DNA of 64,000 nt from the NCBI RefSeq assembly GCF_003014495.1, contig NZ_PYGC01000001.1, forward strand, positions 433,594 to 497,593. The letters are read 5' to 3'. The DNA is from Prolixibacter denitrificans (GTDB taxonomy: Bacteria; Bacteroidota; Bacteroidia; Bacteroidales; Prolixibacteraceae). A program made the position numbers and the translations under genes. This document shows positions 36,716-45,640 of this stretch, piece by piece (the first letter of the stretch is position 1; every line of letters begins with the position of its first letter). The notes below the pieces were generated by a model that was not told the DNA's origin, searched no databases, and saw only the letters and a list, made by a program, of their open reading frames with translations.

Positions 36716-36723
36716 CAAAATTA
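36716..36723 (-). promoter_or_regulatory. -7 promoter box for purM
   Basis: The minus strand reads TAATTTTG (TAnnTTTG), with a leader of about 50 bases. Confidence 0.65.
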
Positions 36724-36756
36724 ATATCTTTTTAGACTTTCACCTTTATGGAATTG

Positions 36757-38763
36757 TTACTCCTTGGGTGACGGCGCAAATTTCTCCCGGTAATCCGTCG
36801 AAAGCACCCTGAATTCGGTGCGACGATTAATTTGATGACAAATTTCCTGCTCTTCTTCGGTCGGCAATTTGTTAATGAAATCGCAGGTCAGTTCTTCTCC
36901 TCTTTTCAGGAAGTTGTATTTCTGGGCCAACTTCCGGTTGACCGTTTTGGGGGCTGTTTCACCATAGCCTTTTGCCACCAACCGCGCCGGTGAAATACCA
37001 TTCGCCACCAGGTAATTCACAACCGACTCCGCCCTTTTCTGCGAAAGCTCGAAATTGAATTTGGCATCTCCGCGACAGTCTGTATGCGCCATGAGCTCGA
37101 TTGTTACCGTTGGATTTTGCACCAGGATTTGAACTAAACTGTCCAACGCATTTTTCGATGCCGGTAACAGATCCCATTTCCCGAAATCGAAATAGATGTT
37201 GTCGACCCGGATGGGAGCATCAGTCGGAGTAAGTGCCAAACTAACATCAAATGTTTTACTATCCTTCAAACCAATGGTCGTTTCATTGGCTTTGGCATTG
37301 AGGTAGCCTTTCTTGAAGGCAGCCACCACGTACTCCGTTTCCGGATTGAGCCGGAATTTGAATTTCCCGTTATCGGCATTCAGCCGCAACATCGTTCCGT
37401 CGGTACCAATTAAACGGATGGTCGCGTTCTTCAATCGGTTACCGGTTTCCTTATCAACTACATTGCCATCGATTTCGAAAATCTTCGGCGGAAGCACAAA
37501 CGAGAAAATGTCATCACCGCGGGTTCCTTTCCTATTCGTCGTAAATAATCCCCGATCTTCTCCGGGAATAAAATAAATGGCAAAATCGTCACCGGGCGAA
37601 TTGATAGGCGACTTCATATTCTCGACTTCCCATTGACCTTTGTCGTTCTTAACGGCCTTAAAAATATCGAGACCGCCCATCCCGACGCGAAAATCGGAAG
37701 AAAAATACAACTCCCCGTTATCGCGAATGAAAGGGAACATTTCGTTACCAGGTGTATTGATGGCAGGTCCCAAATTCACAGGTTTTCCCCAGGCACCTGG
37801 AGCTCCTTCGGCTTTCCAAATATCTTTTCCACCAAAACCACCGGGCATATCCGAAACAAAATAGAGCGTCCGCCCATCCGCTGACAACGATGGATGAGCA
37901 ATCAACAAACTATCGCCGCCCAATTCCACTCGTACCGGATCTGACCAAGTCCCACCGGTTTCGGAACTCGTATATATTTCGGCCCCCATCGACTTCGTTT
38001 TGTCATAACGGCACCGGGTAAAGTACATCGTTGTGCCACGGGAATCGAAAGAAGCTGCTCCTTCATCATCGCCGGTGTCCACCGTCAGATTTTCATCAAT
38101 CAATGTTGGTTTTTCCCAGCGGCCTTTTTGCTTGTCGTAGTAGGAGTGAAAAATGTCGCCATACAATTGTCCCGTAATCGGGCTATCACGGCGACCGGTT
38201 GCGCCTTCGCGCGAAGAAGTAAACACAATCTGATTTTCGTGACCACCGGGATAAACACCGGCATAATCGCTCGCTTTCGAGTTCAGCGATTTAAGATCTT
38301 CTATCTGGAACCGGGTTGGATTATCCAACCATTTCGGCGTTCGGTCACACGACGCGATACCATTTAATGCATGCTGATCGCCCGGGCTTGTTTTGAGATA
38401 CTTCTGGTAATTGGCAATCGCCTCATCATACTCCTGGTCGGCCCGCAACACATCGGCGTAATGTAAAAAAACAATCGGATCGGAATAACCACGAACAATG
38501 GCTGTTTTGTAGAAAGTAGCTGCCCGCTTGTATTCGCCAATGTACTTGTAGGCTTCTGCAATCCGGAATTGTATTTCGGCCTTTACTGCCCGATTTTTGG
38601 TTTTTCGGTAGGTTTTCCGGTACTGTTCGATGGAGCGATAATATTCCCCAATTTCATAGGATTTATTCGATTTCGACAATTTCCCGGAGGCCTTGCAACC
38701 ACCCAGCACAAGAGTCAACATCAATACCGATATTAAAACAAAGATTGAGGACTTAGACTTCAT
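36757..38763 (-). CDS. porE: PorE-like OmpA family lipoprotein (type IX secretion)
   Basis: A 668-residue lipoprotein (Cys 23, VLGGCKAS) with the domain order known for PorE of the type IX secretion system: N-terminal TPR-like helices (about 35-150; SYEIGEYYRSIEQYRKTYRK), a PD40-type beta-propeller (about 165-420; SADGRTLYFVSDMPGGFGGK, NGELYFSSDFRVGMGGLDIF), a carboxypeptidase regulatory-like fold (about 428-515), and an OmpA peptidoglycan-binding domain (about 520-660; AHTDCRGDAKFNFELSQKRA). PorE links the secretion complex to peptidoglycan. Other Bacteroidota OmpA proteins share this layout, so the symbol is probable, not certain. No other por gene is in the window. Confidence 0.82.
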   Translation of the reverse strand: MKSKSSIFVLISVLMLTLVLGGCKASGKLSKSNKSYEIGEYYRSIEQYRKTYRKTKNRAVKAEIQFRIAEAYKYIGEYKRAATFYKTAIVRGYSDPIVFLHYADVLRADQEYDEAIANYQKYLKTSPGDQHALNGIASCDRTPKWLDNPTRFQIEDLKSLNSKASDYAGVYPGGHENQIVFTSSREGATGRRDSPITGQLYGDIFHSYYDKQKGRWEKPTLIDENLTVDTGDDEGAASFDSRGTTMYFTRCRYDKTKSMGAEIYTSSETGGTWSDPVRVELGGDSLLIAHPSLSADGRTLYFVSDMPGGFGGKDIWKAEGAPGAWGKPVNLGPAINTPGNEMFPFIRDNGELYFSSDFRVGMGGLDIFKAVKNDKGQWEVENMKSPINSPGDDFAIYFIPGEDRGLFTTNRKGTRGDDIFSFVLPPKIFEIDGNVVDKETGNRLKNATIRLIGTDGTMLRLNADNGKFKFRLNPETEYVVAAFKKGYLNAKANETTIGLKDSKTFDVSLALTPTDAPIRVDNIYFDFGKWDLLPASKNALDSLVQILVQNPTVTIELMAHTDCRGDAKFNFELSQKRAESVVNYLVANGISPARLVAKGYGETAPKTVNRKLAQKYNFLKRGEELTCDFINKLPTEEEQEICHQINRRTEFRVLSTDYREKFAPSPKE

Positions 38764-38847
38764 CGATTAGGAATTATGAGCCGTAAATTTAGACCTTTTC
38801 CGGCTAACGTAAAACCCTTGCGGCTATTTGATAACATCTGAGATAAA

Positions 38848-38881
38848 AGAAAGCCGTTTTCCCAAAAGAAAACGGCTTTTC
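38848..38881 (-). terminator. Terminator after glutamine synthetase
   Basis: AAAGCCGTTTTC pairs with GAAAACGGCTTT around a 6-base loop, followed on the minus strand by CTTTTATC. Confidence 0.85.
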
Positions 38882-38915
38882 AAATCTAATCTAAATGGAA
38901 TTTGTCCTTGTAAAA

Positions 38916-41105
38916 TTATCTTGCAAAAAGTAATTCACGATACTTAGGCAGCGGCCACAATTCGTCATCAACAATTAATTCCAGTTTATCGATGTGATAA
39001 CGGATATCATCGAGGAACGGACGAACTGTTTTATCGTAAGCATAAGCTTTTTCACGCTCGCTTTCGATAGCGTTAGCCACCTTACGGGTTTCAATCATTT
39101 CAGACACTTTAGCCTTAATGTTCGAAATATGTCCTGAAATGGTACGAATCATGTCCAAACGGGCACCAGCCAGTTTTTCAAATTCGCTGGCAGGGAAAAG
39201 ATCCTTCAATCCCTGAACATTCTCGATCAATGCAGTTTGATAGCGAATCGCAGTAGGAACGATGTGGTTAATAGCCAAATCACCCAACACACGTGCTTCA
39301 ATCTGAATCTTCTTGGTGAATTTCTCGAATTCAACTTCGGTACGGCCCTCCAGCTCCTTCGGTGTATAAATTCCCATTTCACCGAAAAGGTTAACCACTT
39401 TATCCGACAGGTAAGCGTCCAGTGCTTCCGGCACATTTTTCACGTTGGTCAAACCACGACGAGCTGCTTCTTCGACCCACTCTTCGCTGTAACCGTTACC
39501 ATCAAAACGGATGTCTTTACATTCAACAATGTATTTTTTCAACACCTGGAAGATAGCTTCGTCTTTCTTCACTCCGCTTTCGATGATGACATCCACATCC
39601 TTCTTGAACACAGTCAGCTGTTTTGCCAAAGCTGTATTCAGTGCAATCATCGCGGAAGCACAGTTAGCTGAAGAACCTACCGCGCGGAACTCAAAACGGT
39701 TTCCGGTGAAAGCAAAAGGTGAAGTCCGGTTACGGTCAGTATTATCGAGCAGAATCTCCGGAATACGACCAATATCCAGTTTCAACGCCGTTTTTTCGTC
39801 CGGAGTCATTTTCCGGTCAACCACTGCTTCTTCCAGGTAATCCAGCATCCTGTTCACTTCGGTACCGAGGAAAGCAGAGATAATAGCCGGCGGAGCTTCG
39901 TTTGCACCCAGACGGTGAGCATTAGCTGCTGTCAGAATCGATGCACGGAGCAAATCCTGGTTATCATGCAGCGTTTTCAACGTATTGACAACAAAAGTCA
40001 GGAACTGCATATTTGCTTTCGGATTCTTTCCGGGAGAATACAGGTTTACACCGGTATCCGTTGAAAGCGACCAGTTGTTATGTTTTCCGGAACCGTTAAT
40101 TCCGGCAAATGGTTTTTCATGAAGGAGGACACGGAAACCGTGGTGACGCGCAATGCGGCTCATGGTATCCATGATGAGCTGGTTGTGATCGTTCGCCAGG
40201 TTCACTTCCTCGAAAATCGGAGCTACCTCGAACTGATTCGGAGCGACCTCGTTGTGACGGGTTTTCACCGGGATACCCAATTTATACGCCTCGTTTTCCA
40301 GATCACGCATGAAGTAAGAAACCCTCTCCGGAATGGAACCGAAATAGTGGTCATCCAACTGTTGATCTTTAGAAGATGAGTGTCCCATCAACGTACGACC
40401 AGTCAAAATCAGGTCAGGACGTGCATTATACAATGCCTCGTCGATCAGGAAATACTCCTGCTCCCACCCCAGGTTAGCCTGTACTTTGGAAACGTTTTTA
40501 TCGAAATACTGACAAACAGCAACAGCAGCTTTATCGACAGCGTTAAGCGCCTTCAGCAACGGTGCTTTGTAGTCAAGAGCTTCACCGGTATATGAAATAA
40601 ATACAGTAGGAATACACAGAGTCGTTCCAACAATAAATGCCGGAGACGAAACATCCCATGCCGTATAACCACGTGCTTCAAAAGTATTCCTCAAACCACC
40701 ACTTGGGAAAGAAGATGCATCAGGTTCCTGCTGAGCCAGTAATTTTCCTGAGAAATTCTCAACAACGCCACCCAATTCCGAATACTCGATAAAAGCATCA
40801 TGTTTCTCTGCAGTACCATCGGTCAACGGATGAAACCAGTGAGTGTAGTGAGTTGCACCATTTTCAAGTGCCCATGCTTTCATGCCTACAGCTACCAAAT
40901 CAGCCGATTTACGATCGATGGTCGTACCCTTATCAATCGCATCGGTCACGGCTTTGTAGCCTTCTTTAGACAAATACTTTTTCATCTTCTCCCGATCGAA
41001 AACTAATTTTCCGTAATAATCGGAAGTGAGATTTGCTTCACGGGGGACACAAACAGGTTTTCTTTCCAGAAGTGTCTCGAGGGCTTTAAATCTAAATGTC
41101 GCCAT
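38916..41105 (-). CDS. glnN: Glutamine synthetase type III
   Basis: Makes glutamine from glutamate and ammonia with ATP. At 729 residues it is the large type III enzyme. The N-terminal part has THYTHWFHPLTDGTAEKHDAF; then QANLGWEQEYFLIDE, KTRHNEVAPNQFEVAPIFEE, ANDHNQLIMD, LHEKPFAGINGSGKHNNWSL and RTSPFAFTGNRFEFRAVGSS, which form the active site. The C-terminal helical region (about 600-725) is specific to this type. It has its own promoter and terminator. Two copies of a TTTTTTGACATAYATC word upstream may be a regulator's site. Confidence 0.97.
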   Translation of the reverse strand: MATFRFKALETLLERKPVCVPREANLTSDYYGKLVFDREKMKKYLSKEGYKAVTDAIDKGTTIDRKSADLVAVGMKAWALENGATHYTHWFHPLTDGTAEKHDAFIEYSELGGVVENFSGKLLAQQEPDASSFPSGGLRNTFEARGYTAWDVSSPAFIVGTTLCIPTVFISYTGEALDYKAPLLKALNAVDKAAVAVCQYFDKNVSKVQANLGWEQEYFLIDEALYNARPDLILTGRTLMGHSSSKDQQLDDHYFGSIPERVSYFMRDLENEAYKLGIPVKTRHNEVAPNQFEVAPIFEEVNLANDHNQLIMDTMSRIARHHGFRVLLHEKPFAGINGSGKHNNWSLSTDTGVNLYSPGKNPKANMQFLTFVVNTLKTLHDNQDLLRASILTAANAHRLGANEAPPAIISAFLGTEVNRMLDYLEEAVVDRKMTPDEKTALKLDIGRIPEILLDNTDRNRTSPFAFTGNRFEFRAVGSSANCASAMIALNTALAKQLTVFKKDVDVIIESGVKKDEAIFQVLKKYIVECKDIRFDGNGYSEEWVEEAARRGLTNVKNVPEALDAYLSDKVVNLFGEMGIYTPKELEGRTEVEFEKFTKKIQIEARVLGDLAINHIVPTAIRYQTALIENVQGLKDLFPASEFEKLAGARLDMIRTISGHISNIKAKVSEMIETRKVANAIESEREKAYAYDKTVRPFLDDIRYHIDKLELIVDDELWPLPKYRELLFAR

Positions 41106-41149
41106 AGTTATTCAGGGATATTTGTGAATGATTTTCTATATTTCAAAAT

Positions 41150-41157
41150 CAAAAGTA
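41150..41157 (-). promoter_or_regulatory. -7 promoter box for glnN
   Basis: The minus strand reads TACTTTTG (TAnnTTTG), with a leader of about 40 bases before the ATG at 41105. Confidence 0.65.
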
Positions 41158-41158
41158 A

Positions 41159-41249
41159 TTTTTTTGACATACATCCTTGCTTTTTGCGACTATTTTGTGT
41201 TTCATTTTCACAATTTCTTAATATTCCCCCTCGTTTTTTGACATATATC
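41159..41249. promoter_or_regulatory. Pair of direct repeats upstream of glnN, possible operators
   Basis: TTTTTTGACATACATC (41160-41175) and TTTTTTGACATATATC (41234-41249) differ at one base and are 74 bases apart, close to seven helical turns. The first touches the upstream edge of the -7 box. A nitrogen-responsive regulator is a reasonable guess. Confidence 0.45.
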
Positions 41250-41394
41250 TGCAATTTTTACCATTTTTTTAATCAAAAAGATGTTTTTCGATTTCCAGAA
41301 GCCGAAATTCATTTTCAAATCATCGTATTTTCAGCAATTTCCGTAATCAAATGTTATCATTTAACCTTTTTCACCAATAGTTTTTGTATTGTTT

Positions 41395-41434
41395 TAACAA
41401 AAAAGGGGAATACAAAGACTGTATTCCCCTTTTG
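41395..41434 (-). terminator. Terminator after the M20 dipeptidase
   Basis: A 14-base perfect stem (AAAAGGGGAATACA and its complement) around AAGAC/its complement, with TTTTTTG following on the minus strand. Confidence 0.9.
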
Positions 41435-41471
41435 GATAATTGTTTGAGTAATGCTATGTAGTCATCTTCTT

Positions 41472-42842
41472 CTACTTTTCACCTTCTGCAAAATATTTAT
41501 AGAAAAGTGGAATAGTCCTAATTCCATTATAGAAGTTTTCCAATGGGAAGTTTTCGTTGGGCGAATGGATCGCATCCGACTCCAGGCCAAATCCCATCAG
41601 GATGGTTTTAATTCCTAAAATCTCCTCAAACGTCGAAATAATCGGAATACTACCTCCACTGCGTACAGGTACCGGTGTACGACCAAATACATCCTCACAG
41701 GCTTTTTCGGCTGCACGGTATGCAGGCAAATCAATCGGGCAAACATAAGCTTTACCTCCGTGCAACGGGGTCACCTCAACGGTTACCGTATCGGGAGCAA
41801 TGGATTCGAAATATTCTTTAAATACAACCGCCATCTTTTCATGATCCTGATTCGGAACCAAACGGCTGCTGATTTTCGCGTATGCTTTGGACGGTAGAAC
41901 CGTTTTTGCTCCTTCTCCAGTATAACCACCCCAGATACCGCATAAATCGAACGATGGGCGAATTCCTGTCCTTTCATTGGTCGAAAAACCGGTTTCACCA
42001 TCAAGTTCTTTTACTCCGATTGATTTTTTATACTCCTCTTCATCGAAGGGAGCTTCCGCCAGCTTGGCCCGTTCTTCATCCGAAACCTCCAAAACATCGT
42101 CATAGAACCCCGGAATGGTGACACGATTGTTCTCGTCAATCATACCCGCAATCATCTTACTCAGAACATTAATCGGATTGGCTACAGCTCCGCCAAACAG
42201 TCCGGAGTGTAAGTCGCGGTTGGGGCCGGTCACTTCCACCTGCCAGTAAGCCAAGCCACGCAAACCGGTCGTAATCGAAGGAATATCACGGGCAATCATG
42301 CTGGTATCCGAAACCAGGATAATATCGGCTTTCAGCATCTCTTTATTCTCTTCACAGAATTTGCCCAGATTAGGGGAACCCACCTCTTCTTCTCCCTCAA
42401 TCATGAACTTCACATTGCAAGGAAGGGTGTTGTTCTTTACCATGAGCTCAAAAGCTTTGGCGTGCATGAACGATTGTCCTTTATTATCTTCAGCTCCGCG
42501 GGCCCATATTTTTCCGTCTTTGATTTCTGCTTTAAATGGATCGGTATTCCATTTTTCGATCGGATCGACCGGCATTACATCCATGTGACCATAAACCAAT
42601 ACGGTTGGTTTGGCCGGGTCGATAATCTTTTCTCCGTAGGTAACGGGATTACCATCCGTTTCGAATACTTCTGCTTTGTCAGCACCTGCATCCAGCATCA
42701 GCTTTTTCCAGTACTCGGCCGCTTTGTACATGTCAGGCTTGTGCTGAGCGATGGAACTGATAGATGGAATACTAATCAGCTCGAACAGTTCTTCGAGGAA
42801 CCGCTCCTTGTTCTCGTCGATATATTTATTAATATAATCCAT
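41472..42842 (-). CDS. M20 family dipeptidase
   Basis: Zinc-dependent exopeptidase of 456 residues, of the M20 (PepV/carnosinase-like) group. The metal ligands are visible in VYGHMDVMPVDP (His, Asp), WARGAEDNKGQ (Asp), MIEGEEEVGSPN (catalytic Glu and ligand Glu) and GLESDAIHSPNENF (late His). The middle lid domain for dimer contact starts near GLRGLAYWQVEVTGPNRDLH. No signal peptide is seen, so it acts on dipeptides inside the cell. It has its own terminator. Confidence 0.94.
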   Translation of the reverse strand: MDYINKYIDENKERFLEELFELISIPSISSIAQHKPDMYKAAEYWKKLMLDAGADKAEVFETDGNPVTYGEKIIDPAKPTVLVYGHMDVMPVDPIEKWNTDPFKAEIKDGKIWARGAEDNKGQSFMHAKAFELMVKNNTLPCNVKFMIEGEEEVGSPNLGKFCEENKEMLKADIILVSDTSMIARDIPSITTGLRGLAYWQVEVTGPNRDLHSGLFGGAVANPINVLSKMIAGMIDENNRVTIPGFYDDVLEVSDEERAKLAEAPFDEEEYKKSIGVKELDGETGFSTNERTGIRPSFDLCGIWGGYTGEGAKTVLPSKAYAKISSRLVPNQDHEKMAVVFKEYFESIAPDTVTVEVTPLHGGKAYVCPIDLPAYRAAEKACEDVFGRTPVPVRSGGSIPIISTFEEILGIKTILMGFGLESDAIHSPNENFPLENFYNGIRTIPLFYKYFAEGEK

Positions 42843-43188
42843 GATGTAATTTTGTTTTTTGAATGCCTAAGGTACATTTTTTTCCTGTTGCGGACTGAAT
42901 CCGCTTTTCGGAAAATCATCGATTTAAGCATAGAATATCCGAAAACAAAAACAATCCCGTTTCCGAAATATCGGACAAGCGTTCACATTTTGGACATCGA
43001 ACCGGACCTTTTTAATCCCATCGTTATCAAAAGCAGGCAGGTTAATCAGACTATTTGTTATCTGCCTGTTTGTTTAAAAACAAATTGACAATGCCCCAAA
43101 TCAGTTGTCTACTGCCGAACGGAAAATCACCTCAACGTATTTCATGTTTAGTTCTATCTCACTAACTTTATATGTAAACCGAATAGCT
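42843..43188. other. Gap between the dipeptidase and MarR genes
   Basis: No gene supported. It holds a hairpin at 43034-43068 (CAGGCAG pairing with CTGCCTG) followed by TTTGTTT on the plus strand, and a short CCGA-AATA-TCGG inverted repeat at 42974-42985. The second could be a site for the MarR regulator that follows. Confidence 0.5.
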
Positions 43189-43602
43189 ATGACACTGGAA
43201 GAAACAATCAATCATTTCCTATCCCGCGCAAAACAAATCGAAGAACAAGCCAGGCAGCAATCCGAACTGGGTGACCTCACCCAGCATCAGCTAAGTTGCC
43301 TCAGAAAAATCGACAAACTAAAACATCCCCTGCCTTCGGTTTTGGCCGAAGAGTTATCTATCACCAAACCAACGACAACTGCGCTAGTTGAAAAACTGGC
43401 AAAAAAGAACGTGATAAAGAAAGTTCCGTCGAAAAAGGATAAAAGGGCTTTCCATTTGCATTTAACCGGAGCTGGCAAAAAATTAATTCGGCTACACGAA
43501 TCTGTTCAGGCAGAAGTAATCAGCCAGCTAACCAAAAATCTCAACGAATCGGAGAAAGACATTCTTGGGTACCTCCTGGCAAAAACACTGTCAGAAGAAT
43601 AG
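43189..43602 (+). CDS. MarR family transcriptional regulator
   Basis: A winged-helix repressor of 137 residues from the ATG at 43189; the frame is open to 43105 but those 28 residues have no family match. The DNA-binding part reads LTQHQLSCLRKIDKLKHPLP, then LAEELSITKPTTTALVEKLA (recognition helix) and KKVPSKKDKRAFHLHLTGAG (wing). N- and C-terminal helices form the dimer. It is followed after 41 bases by a VOC protein, a common pairing in which the small enzyme is the regulated gene; the signal is unknown. Confidence 0.92.
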   Translation: MTLEETINHFLSRAKQIEEQARQQSELGDLTQHQLSCLRKIDKLKHPLPSVLAEELSITKPTTTALVEKLAKKNVIKKVPSKKDKRAFHLHLTGAGKKLIRLHESVQAEVISQLTKNLNESEKDILGYLLAKTLSEE

Positions 43603-43643
43603 AGCAAAATACCAGTTCAACCAAACCTATAAATACTCATTTT

Positions 43644-44015
43644 ATGAAAACATTCGAGTTTCGATATCATCACCTTGGCATTCCCACAAAAGAGAAAAAG
43701 GAAAATGAAGTCTATCATGAAGGACTAAAATTCTTTCATTCCGGTTACGAATCGAGTGAATTCGGAATTGAATGGATGCGTTTTGAAGATGATTCACCGA
43801 TGCCGGAACTCGTCAAAACGGTACCTCACGTTGCGTTTGTGGTACACGATATGGACGAGGCATTGAAAGGACGAAATATTATAGTGGAACCCAACAGTCC
43901 TTCGGAAGGCATATTGGTAGCTATGATTGAAGAAAACGGTGCCCCCGTCGAGTTCCTCCGGTTTACGTCTCCGGACGAGGGTAGAAAAACCCACACATCC
44001 ATGAGTCATGGCTAA
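43644..44015 (+). CDS. VOC superfamily protein (glyoxalase/bleomycin-resistance fold)
   Basis: A 123-residue protein with the paired beta-alpha-beta-beta-beta fold. It starts FRYHHLGIPTKEKKENEVYH, with the first metal-ligand His, and has VPHVAFVVHDMDEALKG (second His) and AMIEENGAPVEFLRF (a Glu in the final strand), so a complete metal site is likely. The C-terminus adds a short HTSMSHG tail. Substrate unknown. Probably co-transcribed with the MarR gene. Confidence 0.85.
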   Translation: MKTFEFRYHHLGIPTKEKKENEVYHEGLKFFHSGYESSEFGIEWMRFEDDSPMPELVKTVPHVAFVVHDMDEALKGRNIIVEPNSPSEGILVAMIEENGAPVEFLRFTSPDEGRKTHTSMSHG

Positions 44016-44053
44016 AAAAAGAAAGGGAGATGGACGCTTCCACTCTCCCTTTC
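44014..44053 (-). terminator. Terminator of the sulfur operon
   Basis: GAAAGGGAG pairs with CTCCCTTTC, with an inner TGGA/TCCA stem; on the minus strand TTTTTTT follows. It lies 46 bases past the DsrE stop. Confidence 0.8.
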
Positions 44054-44098
44054 CAAATGTTTAAATGTCTAAAAGCCTAAATTAAGGCCAGAGCCAAA

Positions 44099-44605
44099 TC
44101 AGGTAAAGATGATTTGGGTATTTTCCCCACCAGCCATTTCATAGAATTGACCAATGGTAATGATATCTTTTACCTCATCGCTCAAATCCTCCTTCTTGAG
44201 TTTGAACATATCTACGGCCAGCTTGCAGGCAAACACTTCGCCTCCACCGGCTGTAATCATCTCCAAAAACTCATCAACCGGCGGCATATCGAGCGCATCC
44301 ATTTCTTTGCGCATCATCGACGATACACCACTCTCTACTCCTGGCAATACGCCCAGCAACGACGGGAACTGTAAACCTCCCGGCATCCGCATAGCCGGAT
44401 TACCCAATGTAGCGGTATGTAATTTATTCATTCGCTTTTTGGTAATTCCATCGAGCCCGAAGAAGGTGAAAAACAGTTTTGCTTCAATACCTTCCATCAC
44501 AGCTCCATTGGCCATTACCAATGCAGCGTATACATCTTCCAATGATCCCTTGGCACAAATAACCAGTACCTTTTTCAGGGGTGTTTCTGCATGTTCACTC
44601 ATCAT
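44099..44605 (-). CDS. DsrE/DsrF-like sulfur relay protein
   Basis: A 168-residue protein of the DsrE2 kind. The N-terminus has VLVICAKGSLEDVYAALVMA, the middle KLFFTFFGLDGITKKR, and the conserved cysteine lies in VFACKLAVDMFKLKKEDL, which is the position of the sulfur-binding Cys in DsrE proteins. A hydrophobic GLQFPSLLGVLPGVESG segment is typical of the group. Such proteins carry persulfide sulfur from one partner to the next. It is the last gene of the operon, 16 bases after DsrC/TusE. Confidence 0.88.
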   Translation of the reverse strand: MMSEHAETPLKKVLVICAKGSLEDVYAALVMANGAVMEGIEAKLFFTFFGLDGITKKRMNKLHTATLGNPAMRMPGGLQFPSLLGVLPGVESGVSSMMRKEMDALDMPPVDEFLEMITAGGGEVFACKLAVDMFKLKKEDLSDEVKDIITIGQFYEMAGGENTQIIFT

Positions 44606-44621
44606 TCAAGGAATTAATTGG

Positions 44622-44933
44622 TTAAACACAACTGGTAGGTTTCGGTATACCGGCCAGCTTCGATGAAATCTTTAACGGACCACCAGGAAACAGTTGATAG
44701 AGTCCTTTAATATCGACAATACCCGACTTACCGACCTTGCGAATAGTCAAGGCCTCTCCGGTTTCAAATTGTTCACGAAGATATTTCAATACCTCCAGGT
44801 GCTTATCTGTCAGCTCAATTCCAACTTCCGCTGCCATCTCCTTGGCAATCTCTTCATTCCAGTCAGCCGGATTCACGAAATAACCTTCGTCACTCACTTC
44901 AACTGTTTTGCCTGCATAATTTTTCTCAGCCAT
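44622..44933 (-). CDS. DsrC/TusE family sulfur carrier
   Basis: A 103-residue sulfur carrier. The fold markers are clear: DEGYFVNPADWNEEIAKEMA, ELTDKHLEVLKYLREQF and FPGGPLKISSKLAG. The flexible C-terminal arm ends PKPTSCV with the conserved penultimate cysteine; the second cysteine about ten residues earlier, required for the DsrC trisulfide mechanism, is missing (that stretch reads SKLAGIPKP). It is therefore a TusE-like or one-cysteine form that can carry but not cyclise sulfur. It lies between DUF1641 and DsrE genes. Confidence 0.93.
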   Translation of the reverse strand: MAEKNYAGKTVEVSDEGYFVNPADWNEEIAKEMAAEVGIELTDKHLEVLKYLREQFETGEALTIRKVGKSGIVDIKGLYQLFPGGPLKISSKLAGIPKPTSCV

Positions 44934-44969
44934 TGTTCTATTGTTTTTTTATTGATTTATTAACTATAA

Positions 44970-45632
44970 TTATTGAGTAGAAAAATTCTTCATAAATGTT
45001 ACCATAAACCCAAGTGCCTTTTTCATCTCAGGTTTATTGAGTTCGCGCATCATGCGGAAGACAGATACCTCAGGAACTTTCTGATTGCTGGTTTCGGCCA
45101 GAGCCTGGGTCGCATTCTTCATACCCTGAATCACTTCGGGACGGCCCAAAGCCTTCAGCATTTCCAGCATCGGCTCAACGTTCTCGCCCAATTGTTTCAA
45201 ATCTTCAACTGAAACTTTGGTGATAACTTTGTCCAATACATTTCCGCTTTCGCGCAGAAATTCGAAATACCCTTTCCGGTCAAACTCATCGAGCTTATCG
45301 GTGAAATCCATGATGGTTTCATTCACGATAGGAGTAACATCCTTAACCAAATCGGCCATGCTCTCGAACGTGATAAGTAAATCGCGGAAATTCCCGATGT
45401 TACGCAGCAACCGCAATCCCATTCCTTTTAACTGTTCGGGATCAAGTTCTACCTGACGGTTTTCCAGTTCCACCACGGCCGTATCGTACACATCCTTTCC
45501 CACGATGGAAATATCAGATACCAAATCTTCCAGCTGATTGGTTTTGAGCCGCTGTTCGTTCACGTGCTCCAACAACAGATCAACTTTCGCATTCAGTTCC
45601 GAAATTTGAACTTGTAGTGCTTTATCGTCCAT
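44970..45632 (-). CDS. DUF1641 family protein
   Basis: A 220-residue, mostly helical protein. The N-terminal third is a probable coiled coil (ISELNAKVDLLLEHVNEQRL). The C-terminal half has the conserved DUF1641 stretch (ENVEPMLEMLKALGRPEV, then KPEMKKALGFMVTFMKNF). Members sit beside SQR-like flavoproteins and sulfur carriers in many bacteria and archaea, but their activity is not established. It starts 8 bases after the flavoprotein stop, so they are tightly coupled. Confidence 0.88.
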   Translation of the reverse strand: MDDKALQVQISELNAKVDLLLEHVNEQRLKTNQLEDLVSDISIVGKDVYDTAVVELENRQVELDPEQLKGMGLRLLRNIGNFRDLLITFESMADLVKDVTPIVNETIMDFTDKLDEFDRKGYFEFLRESGNVLDKVITKVSVEDLKQLGENVEPMLEMLKALGRPEVIQGMKNATQALAETSNQKVPEVSVFRMMRELNKPEMKKALGFMVTFMKNFSTQ

Positions 45633-45640
45633 GGTTCTCC

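Larger units (their letters stand above)
41106..41471. other. AT-rich gap with the glnN control region and the dipeptidase terminator
   Basis: No gene. The left part holds the -7 box and two direct repeats upstream of glnN; the right end holds the terminator of the dipeptidase gene. The rest is very AT-rich with no further structure seen. Confidence 0.7.

Noticed and set aside
41124..41447. A 107-residue plus-strand frame in the AT-rich gap after glnN
   Set aside because: Phe/Ile-rich translation of AT-rich control DNA; it covers the glnN promoter, the direct repeats and a terminator.
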